Source: DASWNP01 sp036399175 (GTDB taxonomy: Bacteria > Acidobacteriota > Blastocatellia > Pyrinomonadales > Pyrinomonadaceae). From it: 64,000 nt of DNA. The stretch is from assembly GCA_036399175.1 (NCBI GenBank), contig DASWNP010000061.1, forward strand, positions 62,001-126,000, in the 5' to 3' direction. The notes beneath the pieces are model-generated. The model searched no databases. It was given only the letters and a program-made list of their open reading frames with translations, and had not been told where the DNA came from. This document shows, piece by piece, positions 1 through 8,096 of this stretch (positions within the stretch are counted from its first letter, which is position 1; each line of letters starts with the position of its first letter). The translations under genes and the position numbers were made by a program.

Positions 1-410
1 ACGGAGGCGAAGAGGTAGCAGACGGCGATGCGTTGAAGCACGCCGGGGATGCGAATCGTCGAGAGGTCGAAGTAGGGGAAGCCCGCGAGGAAGAGTCCGA
101 GCGCGAAGATGATGGCGGCGCGCCGCAGAATTTTGAGATAGAGGTCGCGCCGATTTCCGCCCTCGGAGGCGCGACGCCCAAGGGCGAGCGTGATGGAGAC
201 GCCGACGATGAAGAGGAAGAAGGGAAAGACGAAATCTGTCGGCGTCCAGCCGTGCCACACGGCATGTTCCAGAGGGTCGTAGATGGCGCTCCACGTCCCC
301 GGATTGTTGACCAGAACCATCCCCGCGATGGTCAGCCCGCGAAAGACATCGAGCGAGGCCATGCGTCCGGTCTCCGCCGTGCCTCTGTGCTCTCCGACGA
401 GCGCGTCCAT
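1..410 (-). CDS. HGSNAT/NagX-like membrane acyltransferase, N-terminal part (cut by window start)
   Basis: The first 136 residues of a multi-spanning membrane protein are visible, starting MDALVGEHRG. The segment SLDVFRGLTIAGMVLVNN followed by PTDFVFPFFLFIVG is the signature of the DUF5009/heparan-alpha-glucosaminide N-acetyltransferase (NagX, YeiB-like) family, which is thought to move acetyl groups or transport amino sugars at the inner membrane. A second hydrophobic segment (AAIIFALGLFLAGF) follows. The C-terminal part lies outside the window. It is divergent from a GH20 hexosaminidase, so a shared role in N-acetylhexosamine use is inferred. Start is the ATG at 408-410. Confidence 0.8.
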   Translation of the reverse strand, partial: MDALVGEHRGTAETGRMASLDVFRGLTIAGMVLVNNPGTWSAIYDPLEHAVWHGWTPTDFVFPFFLFIVGVSITLALGRRASEGGNRRDLYLKILRRAAIIFALGLFLAGFPYFDLSTIRIPGVLQRIAVCYLFAS

Positions 411-721
411 GCTTCAACCTCCAACGATTTTATCAGGGGCGAAAGGCTTGAAAGGTTAACACGAGCGATTGACGCCCCGGCGTCGCAAAGGAAACTTTTT
501 ATCCCGCCGCTTTCATGCGCAGACAAGTATTTAACCGTTACTAACTGACTCGTCGAGCCCGTCTCGGCTAAAATAGTCCGACTGGACGAAGCTGCCCTGA
601 TTTAGACGTTGTTCTAAAGTTCGTCCTCAGCCTTTCCACTCTAAAGACAATTTCGAGAGCTTCCCGCAGGCGAATTGAGTGTGCCTGTTTTCCAAACGAC
701 CGCCAGACGACCGAGGAGCAC
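411..721. other. Divergent intergenic region
   Basis: This 311-bp spacer separates the divergent acyltransferase and hexosaminidase genes and should carry promoters for both. I see no gene. A weak candidate for the plus strand is CTGACT (545-550), 18 bp, TAAAAT (569-574). GAGGAGC just before 722 is the ribosome binding site of the hexosaminidase. Confidence 0.5.
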
Positions 722-2872
722 ATGAGAGCGAAAAGATACCTTTCGGCCATTCTGTTTCTGTCCTGCGTTTTGAACGCCTCGGCGCAGACGAGCGACGCAG
801 CCGCGCAGCAGACGGCGCACGCGCGTCACAACCTGATGCCCGTGCCCGCCTCCGTGCGCTTCGGCGAGGGCAGGCTTGCCCTGAGCAAGTCGTTCACGGT
901 CGCCACGAAGGGACACACGGACGCGCGCTTGCAGGCGGCCATCCACCGCACGCTCCGCCGACTCGAAGGGCGCACGCTCTTCGAGCTGCCGCGCGCTCCG
1001 GCGAGCGACGCGGCGATGGCGAGCCTCGTCATACAGTGTCAGACGCCGGGCAAGGCCGTCCCGTCGGTTGACGAAGACGAGTCTTACTCGCTCGAAGTCT
1101 CTGAGAGACAGGCAGTGCTGAATGCGGCGACGGTCGTGGGCGCGATGCGCGGTCTGGAGACTTTCCTGCAACTCGTCGAGGGCGACCGCGCGGGCTATTT
1201 CGTCCCCGCCGTCTCGATTCAAGACCGCCCGCGCTTTCCCTGGCGCGGCCTGCTCATCGACGTGGCGCGTCATTACCAGCCGATGGAAGTCTTGAAGCGC
1301 AACCTCGACGCGATGGCCGCCGTCAAGCTCAACGTCCTGCACTGGCATCTGACCGAAGATCAGGGCTTCCGCATCGAGAGCAAAAAGTTTCCGAAGCTTC
1401 ACCGGATGGGCTCTGACGGTCTCTTCTACACGCAGGACGAGGCGCGCGAAATCATCGCCTACGCGCGCGAGCGCGGCATCCGCGTCGTGCCGGAGTTCGA
1501 CATGCCCGGCCACGCGACGAGCTGGCTCGTCGGTCATCCCGAGCTTGGCAGCGCGCCCGGCCCTTACACCATCGAGCGGGGCGCGGGCATCTTCGAGCCC
1601 GCCCTCGACCCGACGCGCGAGGAGACCTACAAATTTCTCGAAGCCTTCCTCGGCGAGATGGCCGCCCTCTTCCCCGACGCCTACCTGCACATCGGCGGCG
1701 ACGAGAACGAAGGCAAGCAGTGGGACAGGAATCCGCAGATTCAAGCTTTTATGAAAGAGCGCGGCATCAAAGACAACCATGCGCTTCAGACCTATTTCAA
1801 CCAGCGCCTCCTGCAAATTCTCAAGCGGCACAACAAGCGCATGATGGGTTGGGATGAAATCTTCCAGCCTGATTTGCCGAAGGATGTCGTCATCCATTCC
1901 TGGCGCGGCGCGTCGGCTCTCGCGGAAGCTGCGCGCAAGGGCTACGACGGCATTCTCTCAAACGGCTACTACATCGACCTCATCTTCCCGACCTCGCAGC
2001 ATTACGCGGTTGACCCTCTGCCCGCCGAATCCACACTCACGCCAGCCGAGGCCGCGCACATCCTCGGCGGCGAAGCGACGATGTGGAGCGAATGGGTGAG
2101 CCCCGAGACGATTGACTCGCGCATCTGGCCGCGCACCGCCGCCATCGCCGAGCGTCTCTGGTCGCCGCAGAACGTCAGGGACGTTGAAGATATGTATCGA
2201 CGCCTCGCCGTCGTCAGCGTGCAGCTCGAAGAGCTTGGGCTGACGCACGAGAAGAACCAGTCGATGATGCTCAGGCGGCTGGCGCGCGGGCAGGAAATCG
2301 CGCCGCTGCGGACGCTGGTCTCCGTCGTCGAGCCGGTGAAGGAGTACAGGCGTTATCAGGTGCGGCCTCAAACGATGCTCAGCCCCTTGACGGGACTCGT
2401 GGACGCCGCGCGCCCCGACAGCGACCACGCGCGCCGCTTCGCCTCGATGGTCGATAGTCTGCTCTCCGACGCCCCGCGCTTCCGTCTCTACAACGAAGAC
2501 CTCCGTCGCACTCTCACGGAATGGCGCGACGCCGCGCCCGCCCTCGACGCGATGATGGACAACTCGCCAGCCCTGCAAGAAGCGAGACCGCTCGTGCGCG
2601 ATTTATCCGACATCAGCGCCGCCGGGCTCGAAGCTCTCTCCTATCTCTCGAATGGCGTCGCGCCGACAGCCGAGTGGCGCAACTCTCGCCTCGCCATGCT
2701 CGAACAGGCCGCCAAGCCGAAGGCCGCGCTCGAAGTGGTCGTCATCCCCGGCGTCCGCCAGCTCGTCGTCGCCGCCTTCGAGCAGCCGCGTCTCAAACAG
2801 ATGTCCGCCGCCGACTGGCGAGCGCAGGTCAAACTGCTCTCCGCGCCGCCCGCAAAGCAGCCGGGCAAATAG
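722..2872 (+). CDS. Family 20 glycoside hydrolase, beta-N-acetylhexosaminidase
   Basis: 716 residues with a Sec signal peptide (MRAKRYLSAILFLSCVLNASAQ). A GH20b-like N-terminal domain (about 35-165) precedes the catalytic TIM barrel (about 170-500), which begins FPWRGLLIDVARHY. HIGGDENEG near residues 323-331 holds the catalytic Asp327-Glu328 pair of GH20 substrate-assisted catalysis. LNVLHWHLTEDQGF and PEFDMPGH are further family blocks. The product should be exported and remove terminal GlcNAc or GalNAc from chitin oligomers or glycans. About 200 C-terminal residues are not assigned. The start is the ATG after GAGGAGC. It faces the CRTAC1 gene tail to tail, and that gene's frame overlaps its last 44 bases. 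Confidence 0.93.
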   Translation: MRAKRYLSAILFLSCVLNASAQTSDAAAQQTAHARHNLMPVPASVRFGEGRLALSKSFTVATKGHTDARLQAAIHRTLRRLEGRTLFELPRAPASDAAMASLVIQCQTPGKAVPSVDEDESYSLEVSERQAVLNAATVVGAMRGLETFLQLVEGDRAGYFVPAVSIQDRPRFPWRGLLIDVARHYQPMEVLKRNLDAMAAVKLNVLHWHLTEDQGFRIESKKFPKLHRMGSDGLFYTQDEAREIIAYARERGIRVVPEFDMPGHATSWLVGHPELGSAPGPYTIERGAGIFEPALDPTREETYKFLEAFLGEMAALFPDAYLHIGGDENEGKQWDRNPQIQAFMKERGIKDNHALQTYFNQRLLQILKRHNKRMMGWDEIFQPDLPKDVVIHSWRGASALAEAARKGYDGILSNGYYIDLIFPTSQHYAVDPLPAESTLTPAEAAHILGGEATMWSEWVSPETIDSRIWPRTAAIAERLWSPQNVRDVEDMYRRLAVVSVQLEELGLTHEKNQSMMLRRLARGQEIAPLRTLVSVVEPVKEYRRYQVRPQTMLSPLTGLVDAARPDSDHARRFASMVDSLLSDAPRFRLYNEDLRRTLTEWRDAAPALDAMMDNSPALQEARPLVRDLSDISAAGLEALSYLSNGVAPTAEWRNSRLAMLEQAAKPKAALEVVVIPGVRQLVVAAFEQPRLKQMSAADWRAQVKLLSAPPAKQPGK

Positions 2873-4790
2873 ATAAGGCGAGAACGAAATTAACAGGGAT
2901 GGACAGGATGGAAAGAAATGATGAATTAAGAATGCGGAATGATGAATTAAAACCAGAAAGCAGGTTCTCTTTCATTCCGCATTCATCATTCCTCATTCCG
3001 CATTTGTCTTTATCCTGTCCATCCTGTCTATCCCTGTTTGAATCGGTTTTCTCAGACACTCTTTTCCCGAAGGCGGGAAGATTACTTCTTAACCATCCCT
3101 GCCCTTCAACCACCCTCACGTAGCTATTGACCGGCACGTCCGAGAGCTTATCCACCCTGCCGCTCGGCCAGCGAATTTCGATGAAGTCTATTTTGGCGGC
3201 ACGTCCGAGGCCGAGCAGCTCGCGCGGGTCGTGAGAAGCGAGATAGCTTCCGCCGCCGATCTTGAGACGGCTGCGCCTGACGCCGCCCGTCTGCCAGGTG
3301 ATGAGCGCGCCGACGGCTGAAGAATTGCTCTTAGTGGCGACGAGCTGGAGGCCGAGCCAGTTGTTGCGATTGCCGCCGTCGTTGCGCAGGAGGAGCGGCG
3401 CTTCGCCGTTGTTCGAGACAAGCACATCTGCGTCGCCGTCGTTGTCCACGTCGCCGACGGCCATCCCGCGCGCCGCGTAATCCCGCTTGAAGACCGCGCC
3501 CGACTCGGCGCTCGCGTTCCTGAAAGCCTTGCCCGTGTTCTCAAACAGCAGCAGAGGCTCTCTGTACTTGACGCGCGCGGCGCGCATCTCGATGAAATCG
3601 TCCGGGTGGCCGTTGGCTAAAAAGAGGTCTGGGTCGCCGTCCGAATCGTAGTCGAAGAACTTCAATCCCCAACCGCTCAGGAGGTGCGTCGTCGACGCTA
3701 TCTCGCCCGGCTCGTCGACGAAAGTCAGGTCATGCTCGTTGTGATAGAGACTGAAAAACTCCTGGTCGATGTTGGCGACGAAGAGGTCTTGCCAGCCGTC
3801 GCCGTCGTAGTCGGCGGCGTCCACGCCCATCCCCGAACGCGCCCGACCCGTCTCGCCGTAGGCGACGCCCGCAGCGAGTCCCGCCTCTTCAAACTTGCCC
3901 GCGCCTTTGTTGACAAAGAGAAAATTGGGCATCGTATCGTTGGCGACGAAGAGGTCTATAAGGCCGTCGTTGTTCACGTCGGTTGCGACCGCGCCGAACG
4001 ACTTGCCGGGCGAGGCGGCGATGCCCGACTCGCCGCTGACATCCGCGAAAGTGCCGTCGCCCCTGTTGCGAAAGAGACGGCTCGGCATCGGCTTGAAGAG
4101 CTTCGGCACGCAGTAGTAATGGCGACTCCGCTCGGCATCGGTGCAGAAGGGCTTCTGCGTCTTGTCATAGAAGACGAAGCTGGAGACGAAGAGGTCGAGC
4201 TTGCCGTCAGCATCGTAGTCGAACCAGACGGCGCAGGTTGACCAGCCCGGCGCGGCGACTCCGGCCTTCTCCGTCACGTCGGTGAACGTGCCGTCGCCGT
4301 TGTTGCGGTAGAGGATGTTGCGCCCGTAGTTGGTGACGTAGATGTCCTGAAACCCGTCGGAGTCGTAATCCCCGGCGGCGACGCCCATGCCGAAGCGCCC
4401 GCCCGTCGCGCCGGATTTGTCGGTGACATCTGTGAACGTTCCGTCGCGGTTGTTTCGATAGAGGGCGTTTTTGAGCGGCGCGGTCGGAGTGAAGAAATCG
4501 GAAGCGCCGCTGTTGACGAGATAGATGTCCATCCAGCCGTCGTTGTCGTAGTCGAAGAAGGCGCAGCCCGCCCCGACCGTCTCGGGCAGGTAACGGTCGG
4601 ACGAATGCGCGTTGTTGTGCGTCCAGCGAATGCCGCTCGACTTCGCGGGCACTTCTTCAAACGTGACGACCGGCTTCGACGCCGGAGCAGGCAAGGGCGC
4701 GCGTTGTGGGCGTCCCTGGCGCGGCAGGCCGAAAGCGAAGGCGAGCAGCAGGAGCAACGAGAGGGAAATTAACTGAAGCTTTGGTTTCAT
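2829..4790 (-). CDS. CRTAC1-family secreted VCBS/FG-GAP repeat protein with ASPIC/UnbV domain, repeat-extended C-terminus
   Basis: About 653 residues from the ATG at 4790, giving signal peptide MKPKLQLISLSLLLLLAFAFG. An in-frame GTG at 4835 is a less likely start. Repeated calcium-binding blades such as FFDYDNDGWMDIYLVNSG, YDSDGFQDIYVTNYG and YDSDGDPDLFLANG form a beta-propeller. An ASPIC/UnbV domain follows (IEIRWPSGRVDKLSDV, VVEGQGW). Function in bacteria is unknown; the family is often next to TPR proteins and TonB receptors, as here. The last ~80 residues are odd: the frame runs through the palindromic repeat at 2888-3043 (CGMRNDECGMKENLLSG, FNSSFRILNSSFLSILSIP) and into the 3' end of the GH20 gene. 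The repeat seems to have removed the native stop. Confidence 0.88.
   Translation of the reverse strand: MKPKLQLISLSLLLLLAFAFGLPRQGRPQRAPLPAPASKPVVTFEEVPAKSSGIRWTHNNAHSSDRYLPETVGAGCAFFDYDNDGWMDIYLVNSGASDFFTPTAPLKNALYRNNRDGTFTDVTDKSGATGGRFGMGVAAGDYDSDGFQDIYVTNYGRNILYRNNGDGTFTDVTEKAGVAAPGWSTCAVWFDYDADGKLDLFVSSFVFYDKTQKPFCTDAERSRHYYCVPKLFKPMPSRLFRNRGDGTFADVSGESGIAASPGKSFGAVATDVNNDGLIDLFVANDTMPNFLFVNKGAGKFEEAGLAAGVAYGETGRARSGMGVDAADYDGDGWQDLFVANIDQEFFSLYHNEHDLTFVDEPGEIASTTHLLSGWGLKFFDYDSDGDPDLFLANGHPDDFIEMRAARVKYREPLLLFENTGKAFRNASAESGAVFKRDYAARGMAVGDVDNDGDADVLVSNNGEAPLLLRNDGGNRNNWLGLQLVATKSNSSAVGALITWQTGGVRRSRLKIGGGSYLASHDPRELLGLGRAAKIDFIEIRWPSGRVDKLSDVPVNSYVRVVEGQGWLRSNLPAFGKRVSEKTDSNRDRQDGQDKDKCGMRNDECGMKENLLSGFNSSFRILNSSFLSILSIPVNFVLALSICPAALRAARRAV
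2888..3043. repeat. Heptad-unit palindrome 1 (nested, two families)
   Basis: Outer arms are 9-nt type units (GGATGGACA, GGATGGAAA) answered by ATCCTGTCCATCCTGTCTAT. The inner arms are 7-nt units GATGAAT, TAAGAAT, GCGGAAT, GATGAAT on the left and ATTCCGC, ATTCATC, ATTCCTC, ATTCCGC on the right. It lies between convergent genes, and the CRTAC1 frame reads through it. Confidence 0.85.
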
Positions 4791-4909
4791 CAGCTTCGCT
4801 TTTATCGCTTGATGGACGTTGAATTGCTTCTTCACGCCGGGTAAGCAAAGTTTCGTCTGACGCCGACGCGAAATGCTCTCAGGCTGATGGAGGTTTTCGT
4901 GAAAACCAA

Positions 4910-6316
4910 TCAGCGCGGGGACGCAGGCGCTGAGATGTCGTCGTCCGTATCGGGCTGCGCGCTGTCTTTGTCCCTGAGTCGTTCGACGATGCGCAGCTCT
5001 TCCTGCGCGCGTTCGGGCTCTTTCAGGCGCGCGTAGAGCAGCGCAAGCTGGTAGTGCGCCTTTCGGTCGTCGGGGTTGAGCTTCAAGGCCAGCTCAAGCT
5101 CTTCGCGTGCGCGCGTGTAGTTCTTCAGACGCAGATAGCTCGCGCCGAGCGCGACGCGGGCGTGCGCGAAGCCTGGAAACCTGCCGACGACCTTCTCCAG
5201 AATCTCTACGGCGCGCGCGTCCTCTTTCTGTTCCTGCGCGATGAGCGCGAGGTAGTAAGAGCCTTCGGGCGCGGCGTCGTCGGCGCGGACGCTTTTCTCC
5301 AGAAACTCGCGCGCCTCGGCGAATCGCTTCTGCTTGAGCAGGACGTAGCCGAGATATAACTGTGCGGGGGCATGGTCGGGTCGGAGCTTGAGCAGGCGAC
5401 GAAAGACCTGCTCGGACTCGAACAAATCGGGCTTCCTCAGCCACGCGACGCCCAGCAGATAAAGCAGCGCGGGCTCTTCGGGTTTCACCTCCAGAGCTTT
5501 GACGAGCGAGCGCCTCGCATCCTCCTGAAGACCGGCCTTCAAAGAGATGAGCGCGACGGCGTAGAGAAGCTCCGGCGAGCTTGCGCTCACGCTTCGGGCG
5601 CGGGCGAGATAGAACGCGACGCTTCGCGCGTCGCCCTTCGCCTGTGATAACTGCGCGAGGCCGACGAGCGCCTCCGCGTTCTCGCCGCCCGCTTCGAGCG
5701 CGCGCAGGTAGCTCTCTTCGGCTCGCCGCGCGTCGCCCTTCCGCCGGTACGCGTCGCCGAGCAGGACGACGAGCGGCGCGGGCGTCGTCTGCCCCGTTCT
5801 CTGCAAGCCCTCGATAAGCTCGATACATTCGTCGGCGCGATTTTGGGAGAGCAGCAGCCGCGCGAGCTTGCGTGCGGCATCCGTGTTCTCCGGCTCAAGC
5901 CGAAGCACTTCTTTGAGCGACGCGGCGGTCTTCTCCGGCTGATTCCTGAGCAGGTAGAGATATGCGAGGTTCATGTGAACGCCCGCGAACTGCGGGTCGC
6001 TGCGGACGGCGCGCAGGAAAAGCGACTCGGCCTCGTCGAGCCTGCCCTGCCCGGCGCGAATCGTGCCCAGCAGATTGAGCGCGCCCGCCGCCTCCGGCGC
6101 AATCTTCAACACGGACGCAATCTCCCGCTCCGCCTCCTCGATTCGCTTATCCCTCACCAGCGCCGCCGCTCCCTCCAGACGCTTCACCAAAGCCTCGCCC
6201 TGCGCCGAAGCAGCCCACCCGCAGAAGAAAGGCAAAAGGCAAAAGGCAAAAGGCAAAAGGAGAGCAAGGATTTCTCTCCCTTTGCCTTTTGCCTTTTTAC
6301 CTTTGCCCTTTTTCAT
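4910..6316 (-). CDS. Exported TPR-repeat protein
   Basis: 468 residues from the ATG at 6316; another in-frame ATG lies at 6325. The N-terminus is a basic stretch (MKKGKGKKAKGKGRE) then a hydrophobic core (ILALLLPFAFCLLPFF) ending AASAQG, a plausible Sec signal peptide. Both parts are encoded by the two arms of palindrome 2, which is unusual. The rest (about 45-455) is 11-12 tetratricopeptide repeats, such as GALNLLGTIRAGQGRLDEAE and VHMNLAYLYLLRNQPEKTAA. TPR arrays bind partner proteins; its place between two CRTAC1 genes suggests an envelope assembly paired with them. No catalytic motif is visible. Confidence 0.85.
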   Translation of the reverse strand: MKKGKGKKAKGKGREILALLLPFAFCLLPFFCGWAASAQGEALVKRLEGAAALVRDKRIEEAEREIASVLKIAPEAAGALNLLGTIRAGQGRLDEAESLFLRAVRSDPQFAGVHMNLAYLYLLRNQPEKTAASLKEVLRLEPENTDAARKLARLLLSQNRADECIELIEGLQRTGQTTPAPLVVLLGDAYRRKGDARRAEESYLRALEAGGENAEALVGLAQLSQAKGDARSVAFYLARARSVSASSPELLYAVALISLKAGLQEDARRSLVKALEVKPEEPALLYLLGVAWLRKPDLFESEQVFRRLLKLRPDHAPAQLYLGYVLLKQKRFAEAREFLEKSVRADDAAPEGSYYLALIAQEQKEDARAVEILEKVVGRFPGFAHARVALGASYLRLKNYTRAREELELALKLNPDDRKAHYQLALLYARLKEPERAQEELRIVERLRDKDSAQPDTDDDISAPASPR

Positions 6317-6332
6317 CCTGTCCATCCCCGTT
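6226..6332. repeat. Heptad-unit palindrome 2, overlapping the start of a TPR gene
   Basis: Left arm is four AAAGGCA units; right arm is CCTTTGCCTTTTGCC-type units, followed by half of the 9-nt family (CATCCTGTCCATCC). On the minus strand it supplies the start codons and signal-peptide codons of the TPR gene ending at 4910. Confidence 0.85.
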
Positions 6333-6350
6333 GATTTTGTGCGGCTCGCT

Positions 6351-8072
6351 TCAACGATGCGGGGCGGCTTTGAAATCCTTCTGGTCGATTAAGCCCTGAC
6401 CTTCTTTGAAGGTGAGGATGCGGTTGGCGTCGAGGTTAGTGGCCTTGTCGATTGCGCCGCTCGGCCAGCGGATTTCGACGAGGTCGATTTTGGCGCGGCG
6501 CTCAAGGCCGAAGTGGAGGCGGAGGTCGTTGTGCGAGATGTAGCTCGCGCCGCTGCGGACTTCGTCTATCTGCGCCAGCTCGCCGGAGACGACGCGCACG
6601 CGCGCTCCCATGCCGTCGCGGTTGCTTTTGACGCCGACGGTTTTTATCAGGACGGAATTTCCGTTGAGGTTGCCGCCGTCGTTGCGCAGCAGTTGCGCCG
6701 CGCCGTCGAGATTGTTGAGGACGATGTCTGTGTCGCCGTCGTTGTCGATGTCGCCGAAGGCAGCGCCGCGCCCGGCGCGCTTGTCGGCGAAGGGAGCGCC
6801 GAGCGTGGCGGCCAGTTCAGAGAACGTTCCGTCACGATTGTTTTTGTGCACGAAGTTACGCTGGCGGTAGGTCGGTATCTGCGGGTAGACGTGGCCGTTG
6901 GCGACGAAAATGTCAATCCAGCCGTCGTTGTCGTAGTCGAAGAACTTCGTGCCCCAGCCGACGTAAGGGAGGCTTGGGGCGGCGACTTTGGCGGCGTAGG
7001 AAACGTCTGTGAAGGAGGCGCGCCCGTCGTTGTGGTAGAGGGTGTTGTAGTCGTCGTCGAAGTTTGTGACGAAGAGGTCGAAGCGTCCGTCGTGGTCGTA
7101 GTCGCCGACAGCGACGCCCATGCAGCCCTGCTCGCTGCCGTTCTCGTTGACTGCCGTGCCCGAGACGAAGCCTATCTCTTTGAACGTGCCGTCGCCGTTG
7201 TTGCGGTAGAGGAAATTGGGAGTGGAATCGTTGGCGACGAAAATATCCGTGAGGCCGTCCGAGTCGAAGTCGCTGGCGACGACGCCCATGCCGTAGTAGC
7301 CGTCGGGGTCGGAGACTCCGGCCTTCTTCGTCACGTCGGTAAACGTGCCGTCGCCGTTGTTTCGATAGAGCGTGTCGCCTTCGCCGGGCAGGCCGCGCGG
7401 CCCGCACTGGACGGGGATGCCTTTGTACTGGCAGAGGCGTCCCTTGCCAAACTCGGGCGGGTTGTTGAAATCGAAGGAGACGTAGTTTGAGACGAAGAGG
7501 TCGAGCCTGCCGTCGTGGTCGTAATCGACGAAGGCCGCCCCGGCAGACCAGCGCGGGTCGCCGACTCCGGCCTTCTGTGTGACATCTGTGAACGTGCCGT
7601 TGCCGTTGTTCTTCAAGAGACGATTCGGCCCGACGCAGGTGACGTAGATGTCCTGAAAGCCGTCGTTGTTGTAGTCGCCGACGGCGACGCCCATGCCCCA
7701 CCCGATGTCGCCGACTCCGGCGCGGTCTGTGACATCCGAGAAAGTGCCGTCGCCGTTGTTTCGGTAGAGCGCGCTGCGCGTCTTGCCCTTCGATTTCAGA
7801 AGCTCGACGGTCAGCGAGTTGACGAAGTAGATGTCCAGTTGACCGTCGTTGTCATAATCGAGAAGGGCGACGCCGCCGCTCATCGACTCGACGATGTAGC
7901 GCTTCTCAGGCGAAGAGACGTGGTTAAAATTGATGCCCGACTGCTGCGTGACATCCGTGAAGCGGACGGCTTCAGGTTGAGCGCCGCTCGCGCCGAAAGA
8001 TAGAAGCGGGAGGACGGCCAGCATTGCGAGCAGACGGATAATTCTTAAAGGCAAACTTCGCTTACTCCGCAC
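6351..8072 (-). CDS. CRTAC1-family secreted VCBS/FG-GAP repeat protein with ASPIC/UnbV domain
   Basis: 573 residues, GTG start at 8072 giving a signal peptide (hydrophobic IIRLLAMLAVLPLLSFG, then ASGAQ). Propeller blades include LLDYDNDGQLDIYFVNS, YNNDGFQDIYVTCVG, DFDSDGLTDIFVAND and YDNDGWIDIFVANG, each with the D-x-D-x-D-G calcium loop. The C-terminal ASPIC/UnbV domain contains VEIRWPSGAIDKATNLD and ends near FKEGQGL. It is similar to the product ending at 2829 and is likely a paralogue. The next upstream gene (TPR, stop at 8097) is 24 bp away, so the two are probably cotranscribed. Function unknown. Confidence 0.9.
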   Translation of the reverse strand: MRSKRSLPLRIIRLLAMLAVLPLLSFGASGAQPEAVRFTDVTQQSGINFNHVSSPEKRYIVESMSGGVALLDYDNDGQLDIYFVNSLTVELLKSKGKTRSALYRNNGDGTFSDVTDRAGVGDIGWGMGVAVGDYNNDGFQDIYVTCVGPNRLLKNNGNGTFTDVTQKAGVGDPRWSAGAAFVDYDHDGRLDLFVSNYVSFDFNNPPEFGKGRLCQYKGIPVQCGPRGLPGEGDTLYRNNGDGTFTDVTKKAGVSDPDGYYGMGVVASDFDSDGLTDIFVANDSTPNFLYRNNGDGTFKEIGFVSGTAVNENGSEQGCMGVAVGDYDHDGRFDLFVTNFDDDYNTLYHNDGRASFTDVSYAAKVAAPSLPYVGWGTKFFDYDNDGWIDIFVANGHVYPQIPTYRQRNFVHKNNRDGTFSELAATLGAPFADKRAGRGAAFGDIDNDGDTDIVLNNLDGAAQLLRNDGGNLNGNSVLIKTVGVKSNRDGMGARVRVVSGELAQIDEVRSGASYISHNDLRLHFGLERRAKIDLVEIRWPSGAIDKATNLDANRILTFKEGQGLIDQKDFKAAPHR

Positions 8073-8096
8073 AGGTTGATTCGCCGGACTGATGAT

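Noticed and set aside
641..1897. Long open frame opposite the GH20 gene
   Set aside because: Shadow frame of a GC-rich gene: composition is Arg/Val/Glu-rich with no motif, and the plus-strand GH20 motifs are unambiguous.
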